Assembly: GCF_030345715.1 (NCBI RefSeq)
Contig: NZ_JAUASX010000010.1
Span: 115,384-179,383, forward strand
Reading direction: 5' to 3'
Origin: Solimonas sp. SE-A11
GTDB taxonomy: Bacteria; Pseudomonadota; Gammaproteobacteria; Nevskiales; Nevskiaceae
DNA length: 64,000 nt
The translations under genes and the position numbers were made by a program. The notes under the pieces were generated by a model, which was not told the origin of the DNA, ran no database searches, and saw only the letters and a program-made list of their open reading frames with translations. Below are positions 47,735-57,040 of the stretch, piece after piece (position 1 is the first letter of the stretch; each line of letters starts with the position of its first letter).

Positions 47735-48160
47735 CTAGTTGCCCTCTTCGTCCGGCGTGGCCGTGGGCTGGCTGCCCGGCTCTTCGCCGCGGTCACGGGC
47801 GTGCTGCTTGTCGGCCTCGATCACACTGCGGATCAGGCCGCTGACCTGGTCGCCGGCGCGCAGCGCCAGGTCTGGCACGAAACGCAGGTTGGGCACGGTA
47901 CGCATCAGCATGCGCTTGGACAGGCCGTGGCGCAGCTTGCCGGCGGCACTGCCGAGGCCCTTCAGTGCATCCTTGAGCTGCTCGTCGGAACCGAACAGGC
48001 TGACCATGACCTTGGCTTCGCGCATGTCCGGCGCCACGTCGACGCCGGTCACGGTGACACCCGCCACCCGGGGATCCGACAGCTCGCTACGGATCAGCTG
48101 AGACAGCTCGGCCTGCAGCTGGGTATTGACGCGTAGCTTGCGCGGATATTCCTTGGGCAC
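47735..48160 (-). CDS. rbfA: Ribosome-binding factor A
   Basis: 141 residues from the GTG at 48160 (MPKEYPRKLRVNTQLQAELSQL). KH-like domain with ELSDPRVAGVTVTGVDVAPDMREAKV and the C-terminal MRTVPNLRFVPDLAL. Matures the 5' end of 16S rRNA and is needed in cold growth. 8 bp after the infB stop; the longer upstream frame lies in the infB end. Confidence 0.94.
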   Translation of the reverse strand: MPKEYPRKLRVNTQLQAELSQLIRSELSDPRVAGVTVTGVDVAPDMREAKVMVSLFGSDEQLKDALKGLGSAAGKLRHGLSKRMLMRTVPNLRFVPDLALRAGDQVSGLIRSVIEADKQHARDRGEEPGSQPTATPDEEGN

Positions 48161-48168
48161 GTCTAAGC

Positions 48169-50901
48169 CTACGCTGCGGCCTGGACCTTGCGGCGCACTT
48201 CGATGCGCTGGAAGCACTCGATCTGGTCACCGACCTTGACGTCGTTGTAGTCCTTCACGCCGATACCGCACTCGGTGCCGGCCTCGACCTTGGCAACGTC
48301 GTCCTTGAAGCGGCGCAGCGATTCCAGCGTGCCCTCGTAGATGACCGTCTGGTTGCGCAGCACGCGGATCGGCAGGCTCTTCTGCACCTGGCCATCAATG
48401 ACCAGACAGCCGGCGATGGCGCCGAACTTGGAGCTGCGGAACACGTCGCGCACCTGCGCGATGCCGACGATCTGCTCGCGCGTCTCGGTGCCCAGCAGGC
48501 CCGAGATGGCGTCGGAGACGTCGTCCATGATCTCGTAGATGATCGAGTAGTAGCGCACGTCCACACCCGTATCCTGGATGTGCTTGCGCGCGCCGGCGTC
48601 GGCACGGACGTTGAAGCCGATGATGATGGCCTTGGACGCCAGCGCCAGGTCGACGTCGGACTCGTTGATACCGCCAATGGTGGTCGACAGGACGTTGACC
48701 TTGACCTCTTCACTGGGAATCTTGCGCAGCGCTTCGGTGATAGCTTCGGCGGAACCCTGCACGTCGGCCTTGACCATGAGGTTGAGCGACTTCTGCTCAC
48801 CCTCGCCCATGCGGGCAAAGACCTGGTCCATGCGTACGGCCTGCGACTGCGCCAGACGCTGCTCGCGCTGCTTCTGCTCACGCACGATCGCCAGCTCGCG
48901 GGCCTTGCGCTCGTCGGCCACCACAACCACGTCGTCGCCGGCATCCGGCGCACCGGACAGGCCGAGGACCTGGACGGGGATGGACGGGCCGGCTTCCTTC
49001 ACCGGGCGGCCCGCTTCGTCGAACATCGCACGCACGCGGCCGAAATGCGGACCGCTGAGGATCACGTCGCCCTGCTTCAGGGTACCGGCGCGCACCAGCA
49101 CGGTGGCGACCGGGCCACGGCCCTTCTCCACCGAGGATTCGAGGATGTTGCCGCGCGCGGCGGCTTCGACCGGAGCAGTGAGCTCGAGGATTTCGGCTTG
49201 CACCAGGATCGCGTCGAGCAGTTCGTCGATACCCTGGCCGGTGAAGGCGGACACGCCGACGATCTGGGTGTCGCCACCCCACTCTTCCGCCACGACCTCG
49301 TACTTGGTCAACTCGTTCTTGACGCGATCGAGATCCGCTGCCGGCTTGTCGATCTTGGTCACGGCCACGATCATCGGCGCCTTCGCCGACTTGGCGTGCT
49401 GTATCGCTTCACGGGTCTGCGGCATGACGCCGTCATCGGCCGCCACCACCAGGATGACGATGTCCGTCACCTGGGCGCCACGGGCGCGCATCTTGGTGAA
49501 CGCGGCATGGCCCGGGGTGTCGAGGAAGGTAATGATGCCCTTGGGCGTCGTCACGTGGTAAGCACCGATGTGCTGCGTGATGCCACCCGCTTCGCCCGCG
49601 GCGACGCGGGTCTTGCGGATGTGATCCAGCAGCGAGGTCTTGCCGTGGTCGACGTGGCCCATGATGGTAACCACCGGCGGACGCGGCGTGCCTTCGGCTT
49701 CCTGGTCGCCGCCGGTCACGGCCTGCTCGAGGCTTTCCTCGAAGTCGCTAGCCTTGACGGTGCGGACGGAGTGGCCCATTTCCTCGACCATCAGCACCGC
49801 GGTGTCCTGGTCGAGCGTCTGGTTGATGGTGGCCATGACGCCGTTCTTCATCATGACCTTGATCAGCTCGGTGGCCTTGATCGCCATGCGATTGGCCAGC
49901 TCACCGACGGTGATCGCCTCCGGCACCTCGACCTCGCGGACGATCGGCGCCACCGGCTTCTCGAAGCCGTGGGCATTGTCGACGCGGATGCGTCCGGTGG
50001 GTTTCTTGCTCTTCTTGTTGTCGCGCTTGCCGCCCTTGCCCTCGGCCAGGTGCAGCTCGGTGCGGTGATGGCGGTCGTCACGGCGACCGCCGCGGTCGGC
50101 ACCCGGCGCGGGCGCGGCTCCGGGAGCCGGGGTCGCGGTGGTGGCGGAGGCCGGGCGGCGCGGGGCGGCGGCCGGGGTCGGTGCCGGCGGCGGGGCCAGG
50201 GCGGCCAGGCGCGCGGCCTCGGCGGCACGGCGTACGTTCTCCGCGGCGCGGTTGCGCGAGGACTCGGCCTCGTACTTGGCGCGGTAAAGCGGGTCTTCCT
50301 TCATGCGACGCTCGTGAGTCTCACGAGCCTCGCGCGCGCTGGCCTCGGCCTCGGCACGCTTGCGTTCTTCCTCAGCGGCAGCCTGCTGGCGCTCGAGGTC
50401 TTCCTGGGCACGCTGGGCAGCCAGTTCGGCAGCCCGCTCGGCGGCGGCGGCCTTGACGGCAGCGGCGCGCTGGGCAGCCTCTTCCGCCGCGCGGATGGCC
50501 TCTTCGTCCAGCGGGGCCGGCTCGACGGCCGAGGGTGCGGCAACCGCCGTGGCGGCGGCTTCCGCGCCGCCCTCCATCAGGTCGTCCTTGACGTAGGTGC
50601 GCTTCTTGCGAACCTCGATGCTGACCGTCTTGGTCGGCGCGCCACGACCACCGCCGAGCTTGAGCTCGGTGGTTTCCTTGCGCTTGAGCGTGATGCTGCT
50701 GCTACGGGTGCCGAGCGTGCCACCACCGCCACCCGGCGCCTTCTGGCGCAGGTAGGCCAGCAGCGCCACCTTGTTCTCGGGGGTGATGGAAGACTGTGCG
50801 TCGGATACCGACACACCGGCTTCGCTGAACTGCACCAGCAGTTCGGCGACAGGCCGCTTCAGCTCGTTGGCAAAATCCTGAACCGTGACGTTTGTCGACA
50901 T
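48169..50901 (-). CDS. infB: Translation initiation factor IF-2
   Basis: 910 residues. N-terminal IF2_N ([21 protein letters not shown]), a long Ala/Glu/Arg charged region (about residues 100-280), a second IF2_N ([21 protein letters not shown]), then the GTPase: [12 protein letters not shown] (G1), DTPGHAAF (G3), TKID (G4), and C-terminal domains to RRKVQAAA. Places initiator tRNA on the 30S subunit; notably the initiator tRNA gene heads this same operon. Confidence 0.97.
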   Translation of the reverse strand: MSTNVTVQDFANELKRPVAELLVQFSEAGVSVSDAQSSITPENKVALLAYLRQKAPGGGGGTLGTRSSSITLKRKETTELKLGGGRGAPTKTVSIEVRKKRTYVKDDLMEGGAEAAATAVAAPSAVEPAPLDEEAIRAAEEAAQRAAAVKAAAAERAAELAAQRAQEDLERQQAAAEEERKRAEAEASAREARETHERRMKEDPLYRAKYEAESSRNRAAENVRRAAEAARLAALAPPPAPTPAAAPRRPASATTATPAPGAAPAPGADRGGRRDDRHHRTELHLAEGKGGKRDNKKSKKPTGRIRVDNAHGFEKPVAPIVREVEVPEAITVGELANRMAIKATELIKVMMKNGVMATINQTLDQDTAVLMVEEMGHSVRTVKASDFEESLEQAVTGGDQEAEGTPRPPVVTIMGHVDHGKTSLLDHIRKTRVAAGEAGGITQHIGAYHVTTPKGIITFLDTPGHAAFTKMRARGAQVTDIVILVVAADDGVMPQTREAIQHAKSAKAPMIVAVTKIDKPAADLDRVKNELTKYEVVAEEWGGDTQIVGVSAFTGQGIDELLDAILVQAEILELTAPVEAAARGNILESSVEKGRGPVATVLVRAGTLKQGDVILSGPHFGRVRAMFDEAGRPVKEAGPSIPVQVLGLSGAPDAGDDVVVVADERKARELAIVREQKQREQRLAQSQAVRMDQVFARMGEGEQKSLNLMVKADVQGSAEAITEALRKIPSEEVKVNVLSTTIGGINESDVDLALASKAIIIGFNVRADAGARKHIQDTGVDVRYYSIIYEIMDDVSDAISGLLGTETREQIVGIAQVRDVFRSSKFGAIAGCLVIDGQVQKSLPIRVLRNQTVIYEGTLESLRRFKDDVAKVEAGTECGIGVKDYNDVKVGDQIECFQRIEVRRKVQAAA

Positions 50902-50929
50902 AGTGTTCCTTCGCCTTACGCAGGCAGCC

Positions 50930-52420
50930 TCAGGCGTAAGCCTTGGTACGCGCCGCCATGATCAGCGCGGAGGCCCGCTCGTCGCCCAGGTCGGGCAACA
51001 TTTCCAGCAATTCATCGGTCGCGAGGTCCGCCAGGCTCTCGCAGTTGGCAACGCCGGCTTCGGCCAGCGCATAGGCGGTGTCCTCGTCGATGCCGTTGAG
51101 CGACAGCAGGTCCTCGGACGGGGTGGCACCGGCGGCACGCTCGGCCTTGGCGATCGCCTTGGTCAGCAGTACGTCGCGGGCGCGGTTGCGTAGCTCCTCG
51201 ACAATGGCTTCGTCGAACTCGTCGATCTGCAGCAGTTCCTCGGCCGGCACGTAGGCGATCTCCTCGAGCGAGGTGAAGCCCTCCTGCACCAGCACGCCGG
51301 CCACTTCGGCATCGACGTCGAGGCTGTCCATGAACACCTGCAGGACGCCCAGGTTTTCCTGTTCCTTCTTGGCCTCGGCCTCAGCCGCGGTCATGACGTT
51401 GAGCGCCCAGCCGGTCAGCTCGGAAGCCAGGCGTACGTTCTGGCCGCCGCGGCCGATGGCCTGCGCCAGTTTGTCCTCGGACACGCCGATGGTCATGGCG
51501 TGGGATTCCTCGTCGACGACGATGGTCTCGACTTCGGCCGGGGCCATGGCATTGATGACGAACTGGGCGATGTTGTCGTCCCAGGGCACGATATCGACGC
51601 GCTCGCCGGCGAGCTCGTTGGACACGCTCTGCACGCGCGAACCGCGCATGCCGACGCAAGCACCGACCGGGTCGATGCGCTTGTCCTTGGCCTGGACGGC
51701 GATCTTGGCGCGCAGACCCGGGTCACGGGCGGCGCCCTTGAGCTCGATCAGGCCCTGAGCGATTTCCGGCACCTCGAGCTTGAACAGCTCCATCAGGTAC
51801 TGCGGCGAAGTGCGCGACAGGAACAACTGCGGGCCGCGGACCTGCGGGCTGACCTCGTAGAGGTAGCCGCGCATGCGGTCGCCCGGACGCACCGGCTCGC
51901 GCGGGATCAGCTGGTCGCGCAGCACGATGGCCTCGGCGTTGCCGCCCAGGTCCAGGATGACGTTACCGCGCTCGATGCGCTTGACCAGGCCGGTGATCAG
52001 CTCGCCGACGCGCGCCTTGTAGGCCGCCACGATCTGGGAACGCTCGGCCTCGCGCACCTTCTGCACGATGACCTGCTTGGCCTTCTGGGCGCCGATGCGG
52101 CCGAAGTCCACGGACTCGACCTTGCGCTCGATGACGTCGCCGGGCTGGGAGTCTTCCTTTTCCTTCTGCGCGTAGGTCAGCTTGATCTGGCGCTCGGGGT
52201 ACTCGAAGTCCTCGCTGTCGTCCTCGAGAACGGCCCAGCGGCGGTAGGTGTCGTACTCGCCGGTGGTGCGGTCGATGGCGACGCGCAGCTCCGACTCGTC
52301 GCCGTACTTTTCCTTGCCGGCGGAAGCGAGCGCGGCCTCCAGGGCCTGGAAAATCATTTCCTTCTCGACGCCCTTCTCGTTGGAGACGACGTCTACCATC
52401 AAGAGAATGTTCTTGTTCAC
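50930..52420 (-). CDS. nusA: Transcription termination/antitermination factor NusA
   Basis: 496 residues: N-terminal RNAP-binding domain ([21 protein letters not shown]), S1 domain ([17 protein letters not shown]), KH1/KH2 ([38 protein letters not shown]) and two C-terminal acidic AR repeats ([30 protein letters not shown]), a gammaproteobacterial feature. 28 bp before infB and 6 bp after rimP. Confidence 0.97.
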   Translation of the reverse strand: MNKNILLMVDVVSNEKGVEKEMIFQALEAALASAGKEKYGDESELRVAIDRTTGEYDTYRRWAVLEDDSEDFEYPERQIKLTYAQKEKEDSQPGDVIERKVESVDFGRIGAQKAKQVIVQKVREAERSQIVAAYKARVGELITGLVKRIERGNVILDLGGNAEAIVLRDQLIPREPVRPGDRMRGYLYEVSPQVRGPQLFLSRTSPQYLMELFKLEVPEIAQGLIELKGAARDPGLRAKIAVQAKDKRIDPVGACVGMRGSRVQSVSNELAGERVDIVPWDDNIAQFVINAMAPAEVETIVVDEESHAMTIGVSEDKLAQAIGRGGQNVRLASELTGWALNVMTAAEAEAKKEQENLGVLQVFMDSLDVDAEVAGVLVQEGFTSLEEIAYVPAEELLQIDEFDEAIVEELRNRARDVLLTKAIAKAERAAGATPSEDLLSLNGIDEDTAYALAEAGVANCESLADLATDELLEMLPDLGDERASALIMAARTKAYA

Positions 52421-52426
52421 GCGCTA

Positions 52427-52891
52427 CTACTCCCGGTCATAGTCAGGAACGAGACGCGCCCGTTCCATCTCGGAATATTCGATATCGACGCGGCCCTGGT
52501 CGGTCTCGAGGGTCACGCTCTTGTCGCTCGCCGCGCGGATCCAGCCGATGAAGCGGCGACGCCCGCTCTTGGGCGCCAGCAACTGGATGCGGGCCTGTTC
52601 GTTCATGAAGCGTTCGAAGTGCGCCGGCTTGACCAGCGGCCGGTCCAGGCCTGGCGAAGAGACTTCCAGCGAGTACTGGGTGCTGATGGGGTCTTCGACA
52701 TCGAGCTGGGCCGCCACTTCACGGCTGACCTTCTCGCAATCTTCCAGGCCGATGCCGTTGGCGCTGTCGATGAACAGCCGCAGCAGGGCGTTGTGGCTGT
52801 TCGGGCTGTACTCAAGCAGCACGAGCTCGTAACCCATCGATTCCACGACGGGTTCCAGCATCTGCACCAGTCTCTCGCGCAGCACGGTCAT
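52427..52891 (-). CDS. rimP: Ribosome maturation factor RimP
   Basis: 154 residues; N-terminal alpha-beta domain (PVVESMGYELVLLEYSPN; LLRLFIDSANGIGLEDCEKVSR, one stretch in the gene) and C-terminal SH3-like barrel (LEVSSPGLDRPLVKPAHFERF). Needed for 30S assembly. First protein gene of the operon that follows the initiator tRNA. Confidence 0.94.
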   Translation of the reverse strand: MTVLRERLVQMLEPVVESMGYELVLLEYSPNSHNALLRLFIDSANGIGLEDCEKVSREVAAQLDVEDPISTQYSLEVSSPGLDRPLVKPAHFERFMNEQARIQLLAPKSGRRRFIGWIRAASDKSVTLETDQGRVDIEYSEMERARLVPDYDRE

Positions 52892-52930
52892 CTTTCGAAA
52901 AAAAGCCTCAGAAAATCTTCAGAAATGAAA

Positions 52931-52949
52931 ATGGCCCACAAGGGGCCAT
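52931..52949 (-). terminator. Attenuator hairpin between the initiator tRNA and rimP
   Basis: On the minus strand ATGGCCC-CTTGT-GGGCCAT followed by TTTTCATTTC. Positioned 25 bp after the tRNA 3' end. Acts plausibly as a leaky terminator, so tRNA exceeds mRNA, as known between metY and rimP in E. coli. Confidence 0.7.
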
Positions 52950-52973
52950 GTCGGAGCCTACAAAATCTTAAAT

Positions 52974-53050
<77 letters not shown>

Positions 53051-53064
53051 CCAGACAGACGACT

Positions 53065-53094
53065 ATTGTAGAAGATTTGAGGCCACCACTACAA
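53065..53094 (-). promoter_or_regulatory. Promoter of the initiator tRNA operon
   Basis: Minus strand TTGTAG (53094-53089), 18 bp, TACAAT (53070-53065), with the tRNA 5' end 14 bp later. A second TATAAT with a GC-rich discriminator lies further upstream (53179-53174), without a good -35, close to where the accessory island begins. Confidence 0.55.
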
Positions 53095-53230
53095 GGAAAA
53101 GTTTCCTACTTCCTTGAAGACACTGGTGAAACTCCAACCGCCCGAACGCGAGCAGTAGCGTCCGGGGCGGCGATTATAGACACAAGAATGCCGGGTTGCA
53201 CTAAGTTTTTTCGCCGCCCGATTTCTGCCA

Positions 53231-53274
53231 TGGCCCATCTATGGCCCATTGGTGGCCCATTCGTAGCCCACGCA
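53231..53274. repeat. Four tandem 11-bp repeats (TGGCCCAT core), probable integrase arm sites
   Basis: TGGCCCATCTA, TGGCCCATTGG, TGGCCCATTCG and TAGCCCACGCA in direct tandem. They lie between the tRNA and the integrase module, where arm-type sites of tyrosine integrases are expected. The integrase downstream has an N-terminal arm-binding domain. Iteron-like function is inferred. Confidence 0.55.
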
Positions 53275-53284
53275 GAGGTCCCGT

Positions 53285-53527
53285 CTATTTTTTTTGACCG
53301 TCGGGCTGTTCATCAACCCAGGTGAGTAGGCTGCCCGGCTGACACTGGAAGTACCTGCACAGGACATCCAGCGTGTCGGTTCCCGTTTTGTACCCGGGCA
53401 CGTTCGCAATTCGCGACACCGTGGGGCGCGAGAGCCCAGTTTCGTCACTCACATCATTGAGCGTGATTTTTCGCCTTTCGCGGAAGGCTTTCTCATCCAG
53501 CATCTGCGCGAACAGGATCCGAATCAT
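53285..53527 (-). CDS. XRE-family transcriptional regulator (island repressor)
   Basis: 80 residues. Helix-turn-helix ITLNDVSDETGLSRPTVSRIANV followed by TDTLDVLCRYFQCQPGSLLTW, the Cro/CI-like pattern. Encoded divergently from the AlpA-like gene with three palindromic operators between, so it probably represses the excision/integration module and itself. Confidence 0.8.
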   Translation of the reverse strand: MIRILFAQMLDEKAFRERRKITLNDVSDETGLSRPTVSRIANVPGYKTGTDTLDVLCRYFQCQPGSLLTWVDEQPDGQKK

Positions 53528-53546
53528 TGCATTGACCTATTTCTGT

Positions 53547-53617
53547 GATTCATATGAATCTTGTGATTGACTAAATGTAAACTGCGTGATACATATGCTT
53601 CACGATTCAAATGAATC
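53547..53617. promoter_or_regulatory. Divergent control region with three operator palindromes
   Basis: O1 GATTCATATGAATC (53547-53560, perfect), O2 GATACATATGCTTC (53588-53601, degenerate), O3 GATTCAAATGAATC (53604-53617). Rightward promoter: TTGACT (53567-53572), 17 bp, TACATA (53590-53595) lying inside O2. Leftward: TTTACA (53581-53576), 17 bp, TTCATA inside O1. This is a lambda-like switch layout. AAAGGAG at 53629-53635 serves the AlpA-like gene. Confidence 0.65.
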
Positions 53618-53642
53618 ATGGAGTTTACAAAGGAGCAATTAG

Positions 53643-53879
53643 ATGAGTCAGACGTATCTTACGACGGAGGAACTAGCGGCGCGAATTAAGTATGACGTTC
53701 GGACCATTCGCGAACGTTTGAAGGATTCCGTTTTGCTGGAGGGAAAGCACTACGTCCGCCCCTTCGGCGGCCGAAAGATTTTGTACCTGTGGGAAACGAT
53801 CGAGCAGGACATGCTTTGCGGCACCGCTGCGTCCATGGTGGCCATCCCGATGGCGAACGGTGCGGTTTGCCATGGCTAG
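53643..53879 (+). CDS. AlpA/excisionase-like DNA-binding protein
   Basis: 78 residues with a winged-helix start YLTTEELAARIKYDVRTIRERL and a beta-wing KHYVRPFGGRKILYLWETIE. Such proteins next to integrases act as excisionases or regulators of int. Overlaps the integrase start by 8 bp. Confidence 0.78.
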   Translation: MSQTYLTTEELAARIKYDVRTIRERLKDSVLLEGKHYVRPFGGRKILYLWETIEQDMLCGTAASMVAIPMANGAVCHG

Positions 53880-55068
53880 TATTCGAAATTCTAAGGGCGG
53901 CCTGTTCTTCGACTTCCGCTACCAGGGCGTCCGCTGCCGCGAGTACACCAAGCTGGCGGACACCCCGGCCAACCGGAAGCTGATGCAGCGGGTGCTCGAC
54001 AATATCGAAGCGGCGATCGCAACCGGCGCCTTCGACTATGCCCGGCAGTTTCCCGGCAGCACCCAGGCCGAGCGCTTTGTCGCCAAGGCCGCCCCGGCGA
54101 CCATTCTGCCGGCTGCGGTGAAGTCCGAGACGCCCCTCTTCAAGGATTTCGTCCAGACCTGGACCACCGAGTTCAAGCCGTCCTGGCGCAAGTCGCACCT
54201 GGCCACGGTCGAGTCGACCGTGAACGGCCACCTGATCCCGAACTTCGGCGAGAAGCCGGTCGGCGAGATCACCAAGTCGGACATCCTGCAGTTCCGAGCG
54301 GTCCTGGCACAGGCAAAGGGCCGCAATGGCAATGCGACCCTCTCCCCCAAGACCCTCAACCGGGTCGTCCAGATCCTCGGCCAGATCCTGGCGGAGGCCG
54401 CGGAGCGGTTCGAGTTCGTTAACCCGGTCGACAAGATCAAGCGCCTCAAGCAGCCCAAGATCGACATCCATCCGTTCACGATGGACCAGGTCCGGCTGAT
54501 CCTGGACACCGTGCGGACGGATTACCGCAACTACTTCACCGTTCGCTTCCTGACCGGTATGCGCACGGGAGAGATCCACGGCCTGAAGTGGAAGTACGTG
54601 GACTTTGAGCGGGGCCAGATCCTGGTGCGCGAAAACCTGGTCCGGGGCGAGCTCGAGTACACCAAGACCGACGGCTCGCAACGCGAGATCGAAATGAGCA
54701 AGCCGGTGCTCGAGGCACTGCGCGCCCAGCAGGCGATCACAGGGGACCAGGAGTTCGTCTTCTGCAACCGCGAGGGAGAGCCGCTGGACCTGGACAATGT
54801 GACCAACCGGGTCTGGTATCCCCTGCTCCGCCACCTGGGCCTGGAGAAGCGTCGGCCGTACCAGACCCGCCATACCTGCGCGACCTTGTGGCTGGCCGCC
54901 GGCGAGAACCCGGAGTGGGTCGCCCGGCAGTTGGGCCATGCCAACACGATGATGCTGTTCAAGACCTATTCCCGATTCGTCCCGAACCTGACGCGGCGCG
55001 ATGGCTCAGCTTTCGATCGCCTGGTGAGCGGCGCCCTGCACCCGACTCCCGCGCCGGCCACGACCTAA
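53872..55068 (+). CDS. int: Tyrosine site-specific integrase with DUF3596 arm-binding domain
   Basis: 398 residues from ATG 53872 (MASIRNSKGGLFFDFRYQGVRC: first 16 shown enough to identify the DUF3596-type N-terminus). SAM-like core-binding domain about residues 90-175. Catalytic residues: Arg in LTGMRTGEIHGL, Lys in EYTKTDGSQR, HxxR-like RHTCATLW with the box-II Arg just before, His in QLGHANTMML and Tyr in FKTYSRF. Directs insertion of the island, probably near the adjacent initiator tRNA. Confidence 0.93.
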   Translation: MASIRNSKGGLFFDFRYQGVRCREYTKLADTPANRKLMQRVLDNIEAAIATGAFDYARQFPGSTQAERFVAKAAPATILPAAVKSETPLFKDFVQTWTTEFKPSWRKSHLATVESTVNGHLIPNFGEKPVGEITKSDILQFRAVLAQAKGRNGNATLSPKTLNRVVQILGQILAEAAERFEFVNPVDKIKRLKQPKIDIHPFTMDQVRLILDTVRTDYRNYFTVRFLTGMRTGEIHGLKWKYVDFERGQILVRENLVRGELEYTKTDGSQREIEMSKPVLEALRAQQAITGDQEFVFCNREGEPLDLDNVTNRVWYPLLRHLGLEKRRPYQTRHTCATLWLAAGENPEWVARQLGHANTMMLFKTYSRFVPNLTRRDGSAFDRLVSGALHPTPAPATT

Positions 55069-55080
55069 GAGACGCTATTA

Positions 55081-56058
55081 ATGAGTACTGCAGTGCCCCT
55101 TTTGAACTCCACTCAGCTGCTGGACCACCTAGGCCAGGTCGTGAAGATGCCGGCTTGGGTGGTTTCCCGCCGGGATAAGACCCTCTCGAGCGGCAAGCTG
55201 CAGATCCAGCTGATTCTCGGTGACGGGTACGACTCTGTAATTGGCTACGTGTGGCCCGAGCACCGTGATCACGTGGGGCCGATTACAACGGAGGCCCCTG
55301 CCCTGGTGACGGCCAAGGTGCGTGAGTTCGATCGGAGGCCGAACCTCGAGATTCGCCAGATCTGTCCGATTGATCCGTCCGAGATCGATTGTGCCGCCAC
55401 CCTGCTGCCGAGCAGCGCCTGTCCGGCGGAAGCCCGGGACGGCCTTTCCATGCTGGTGGAACTGGAGCAGGCGCTGCCCGACCCGCTTTCGGGTTTCTTG
55501 AAGCGCGTGTTGCTGGACCCGGCGATCGGCCTGCCCTTGTTGCGTTGCCGCGCCAGCGTGAGCCACCACCACAGCTACGCCGGAGGCCTGCTCGCGCACT
55601 GCACGAGCCTGCTGGATATCGCGGGCGGGATCGCCGCCGCGGCATTGCCAGATGACCCCTTGGCGGCGCCCATGGCCCAGCTGGGCTACCTGCTCCACGA
55701 CCTCGGCAAGCTGCGCTCGGTCGGCGAGGAGTGCCGGCCGGAGGATCCGTTCGTGCTGCGGCACGAGACGATGACGGTGGAGTTCCTGACCCCGCACCTC
55801 TACTGGCTGGAGCGGCAGGATCGCGAACTCGGACTGGGTCTGCGCTATGTCCTGCAGTACCTGGCGACTCCGCATGCGTCCCGCGGCATTGCGGAGTATC
55901 TGGTCGCCGAGATTGTGGTCTTCCTGGATCACTGCAGCGCCGCATCGAAGGAGCGCCGGGATTTGTCGTCGCTGTTGAGGCGCCGTCCGGTGTCATGGGG
56001 GCCGGCCAAGGTGGCCACCAAGTCGGTTGGTAGTAACGGAGGTAATGGTAATGGGTAA
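55081..56058 (+). CDS. OB-fold plus HD-domain phosphohydrolase (YhaM-like)
   Basis: 325 residues. The first ~100 form an OB-like nucleic-acid-binding region (RDKTLSSGKLQIQLILGDGY), followed by an HD domain: SHHHSYAGGLLAHC ... LGYLLHDLGKL, then FVLRHETMTVEF. This architecture resembles the YhaM 3'-5' exoribonuclease family; MobH relaxases have a related HD motif but not this N-terminus. On a mobile island it could process plasmid or element RNA/DNA. A KfrA-like gene overlaps its end. Confidence 0.7.
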   Translation: MSTAVPLLNSTQLLDHLGQVVKMPAWVVSRRDKTLSSGKLQIQLILGDGYDSVIGYVWPEHRDHVGPITTEAPALVTAKVREFDRRPNLEIRQICPIDPSEIDCAATLLPSSACPAEARDGLSMLVELEQALPDPLSGFLKRVLLDPAIGLPLLRCRASVSHHHSYAGGLLAHCTSLLDIAGGIAAAALPDDPLAAPMAQLGYLLHDLGKLRSVGEECRPEDPFVLRHETMTVEFLTPHLYWLERQDRELGLGLRYVLQYLATPHASRGIAEYLVAEIVVFLDHCSAASKERRDLSSLLRRRPVSWGPAKVATKSVGSNGGNGNG

Positions 56059-56689
56059 TACGGTAATACCGGATCAGGACGCCTCGGCACTCTCCCTCGA
56101 GGAGCGGGTGCATGCCGCAGCCGACGTTCTCCGTCGCGACGGGCGGAAGGTCACGGCTGAATCGGTGCGTCAGGCGATCGGTGGCGGAAGCCTGAGGGAT
56201 ATCTGCCCCGCCCTACGCCGGTGGCGGGAGTTGACTGAATCGCCGAGCGAAGCGACGTCGAGTATTCCGCCGGAGGTTGCTCGGGCGTTCCGCGAGGTCG
56301 AAACCAAGGTTTGGTCGATGGCAGAAGCTCGGGTTGCCGAGCGTATCGCGATCACTGAAGCAGCCGGTGCCAGCAAAATCGCGATGGCGAACGTTGAGCG
56401 CGATGAGGCGCTGGAGGACAACGAGCGGTTGGAGCAGCGTTTGGCCTCAGCGGAGAAAATGCTGGTTGCCTCTAGGGAAGCGGAACGCCAGGCCGACTTG
56501 GCTCGCGCACGAGCGGAAGGTGAGCGCGGAGCGGCCTTGCAGCAGTTGGCATTGCTGACCGAGTTGCTGGCAGCGGAAAGGAACCGGTCTGCAGATGCTC
56601 AGCGCCACGCCGCGGAGTTACAGGGGCGGTTTGCAGCCATGGCCGAGGCGGTCGATGCGGTGAGGGCGGCGGCGCCGTGCGATCGATAG
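56051..56689 (+). CDS. KfrA-like DNA-binding coiled-coil protein
   Basis: About 212 residues. The N-terminus SLEERVHAAADVLRRDGRK and VTAESVRQAIGGGSLRDICP match the KfrA N-terminal DNA-binding domain of plasmids. Residues ~100-200 are a long Ala/Glu/Arg coiled coil. KfrA proteins help plasmid stability and autoregulate. The start is ATG 56051 or two codons earlier, overlapping the HD gene; operon with it. Confidence 0.75.
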   Translation: MGNTVIPDQDASALSLEERVHAAADVLRRDGRKVTAESVRQAIGGGSLRDICPALRRWRELTESPSEATSSIPPEVARAFREVETKVWSMAEARVAERIAITEAAGASKIAMANVERDEALEDNERLEQRLASAEKMLVASREAERQADLARARAEGERGAALQQLALLTELLAAERNRSADAQRHAAELQGRFAAMAEAVDAVRAAAPCDR

Positions 56690-56709
56690 AAAGGCGTGAG
56701 GCTGTCGAC

Positions 56710-56952
56710 TCAGCGCCGGCCGAGAGTTTCGTCAAAGAGCACGGCAGCCTTGATGTCCAGCGCAGTCGCCAGCCTTTCGACCATCTCGAGCGACGCCCAT
56801 GCAACGCCGCGCTCCATTTGGCTGATGTAGCCCTGGTCAGTGCCGACCTTGGCGGCCAACTCCTCTTGGGTCAACGCCGCGCGCGTCCGCTCAAGCCGTA
56901 GGTTCCGACCGAAAAACTCTCGCAGTGACAGCGGTTTGCTCTCTGTAGACAT
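56710..56952 (-). CDS. XRE-family transcriptional regulator
   Basis: 80 residues from MSTESKP. HTH AALTQEELAAKVGTDQGYISQMERG is canonical XRE, followed by MVERLATALDIKAAVLFDE. Divergent from the lipoprotein gene; a direct repeat in the shared promoter is the likely binding site. Close to SinR/HipB-like short regulators. Confidence 0.82.
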   Translation of the reverse strand: MSTESKPLSLREFFGRNLRLERTRAALTQEELAAKVGTDQGYISQMERGVAWASLEMVERLATALDIKAAVLFDETLGRR

Positions 56953-56996
56953 AGGAAAAAGCATCTATGGCTTCAGGTAGCTGGTCTAACGGTTTC

Positions 56997-57023
56997 ATTG
57001 CTTAAGAAATAACTATTGCTTAA
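56997..57023. promoter_or_regulatory. Direct-repeat operator ATTGCTTAA
   Basis: ATTGCTTAA at 56997-57005 and again at 57015-57023, 18 bp apart, in the gap between the XRE gene and the divergent lipoprotein gene. AGGAG at 57029-57033 is the ribosome site of the latter. Assignment to the XRE regulator is inferred. Confidence 0.45.
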
Positions 57024-57040
57024 TATTTAGGAGAAAATAG

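Noticed and set aside
53170..53230. 3' fragment of a tRNA-Leu as attL
   Set aside because: I looked for a tRNA 3' arm in the minus strand here because secG-tRNA-Leu often precedes metY, but no T-arm or CCA end is recognisable.
56170..56421. Antisense frames over kfrA and the HD gene
   Set aside because: No ribosome sites or protein-like features; shadows.
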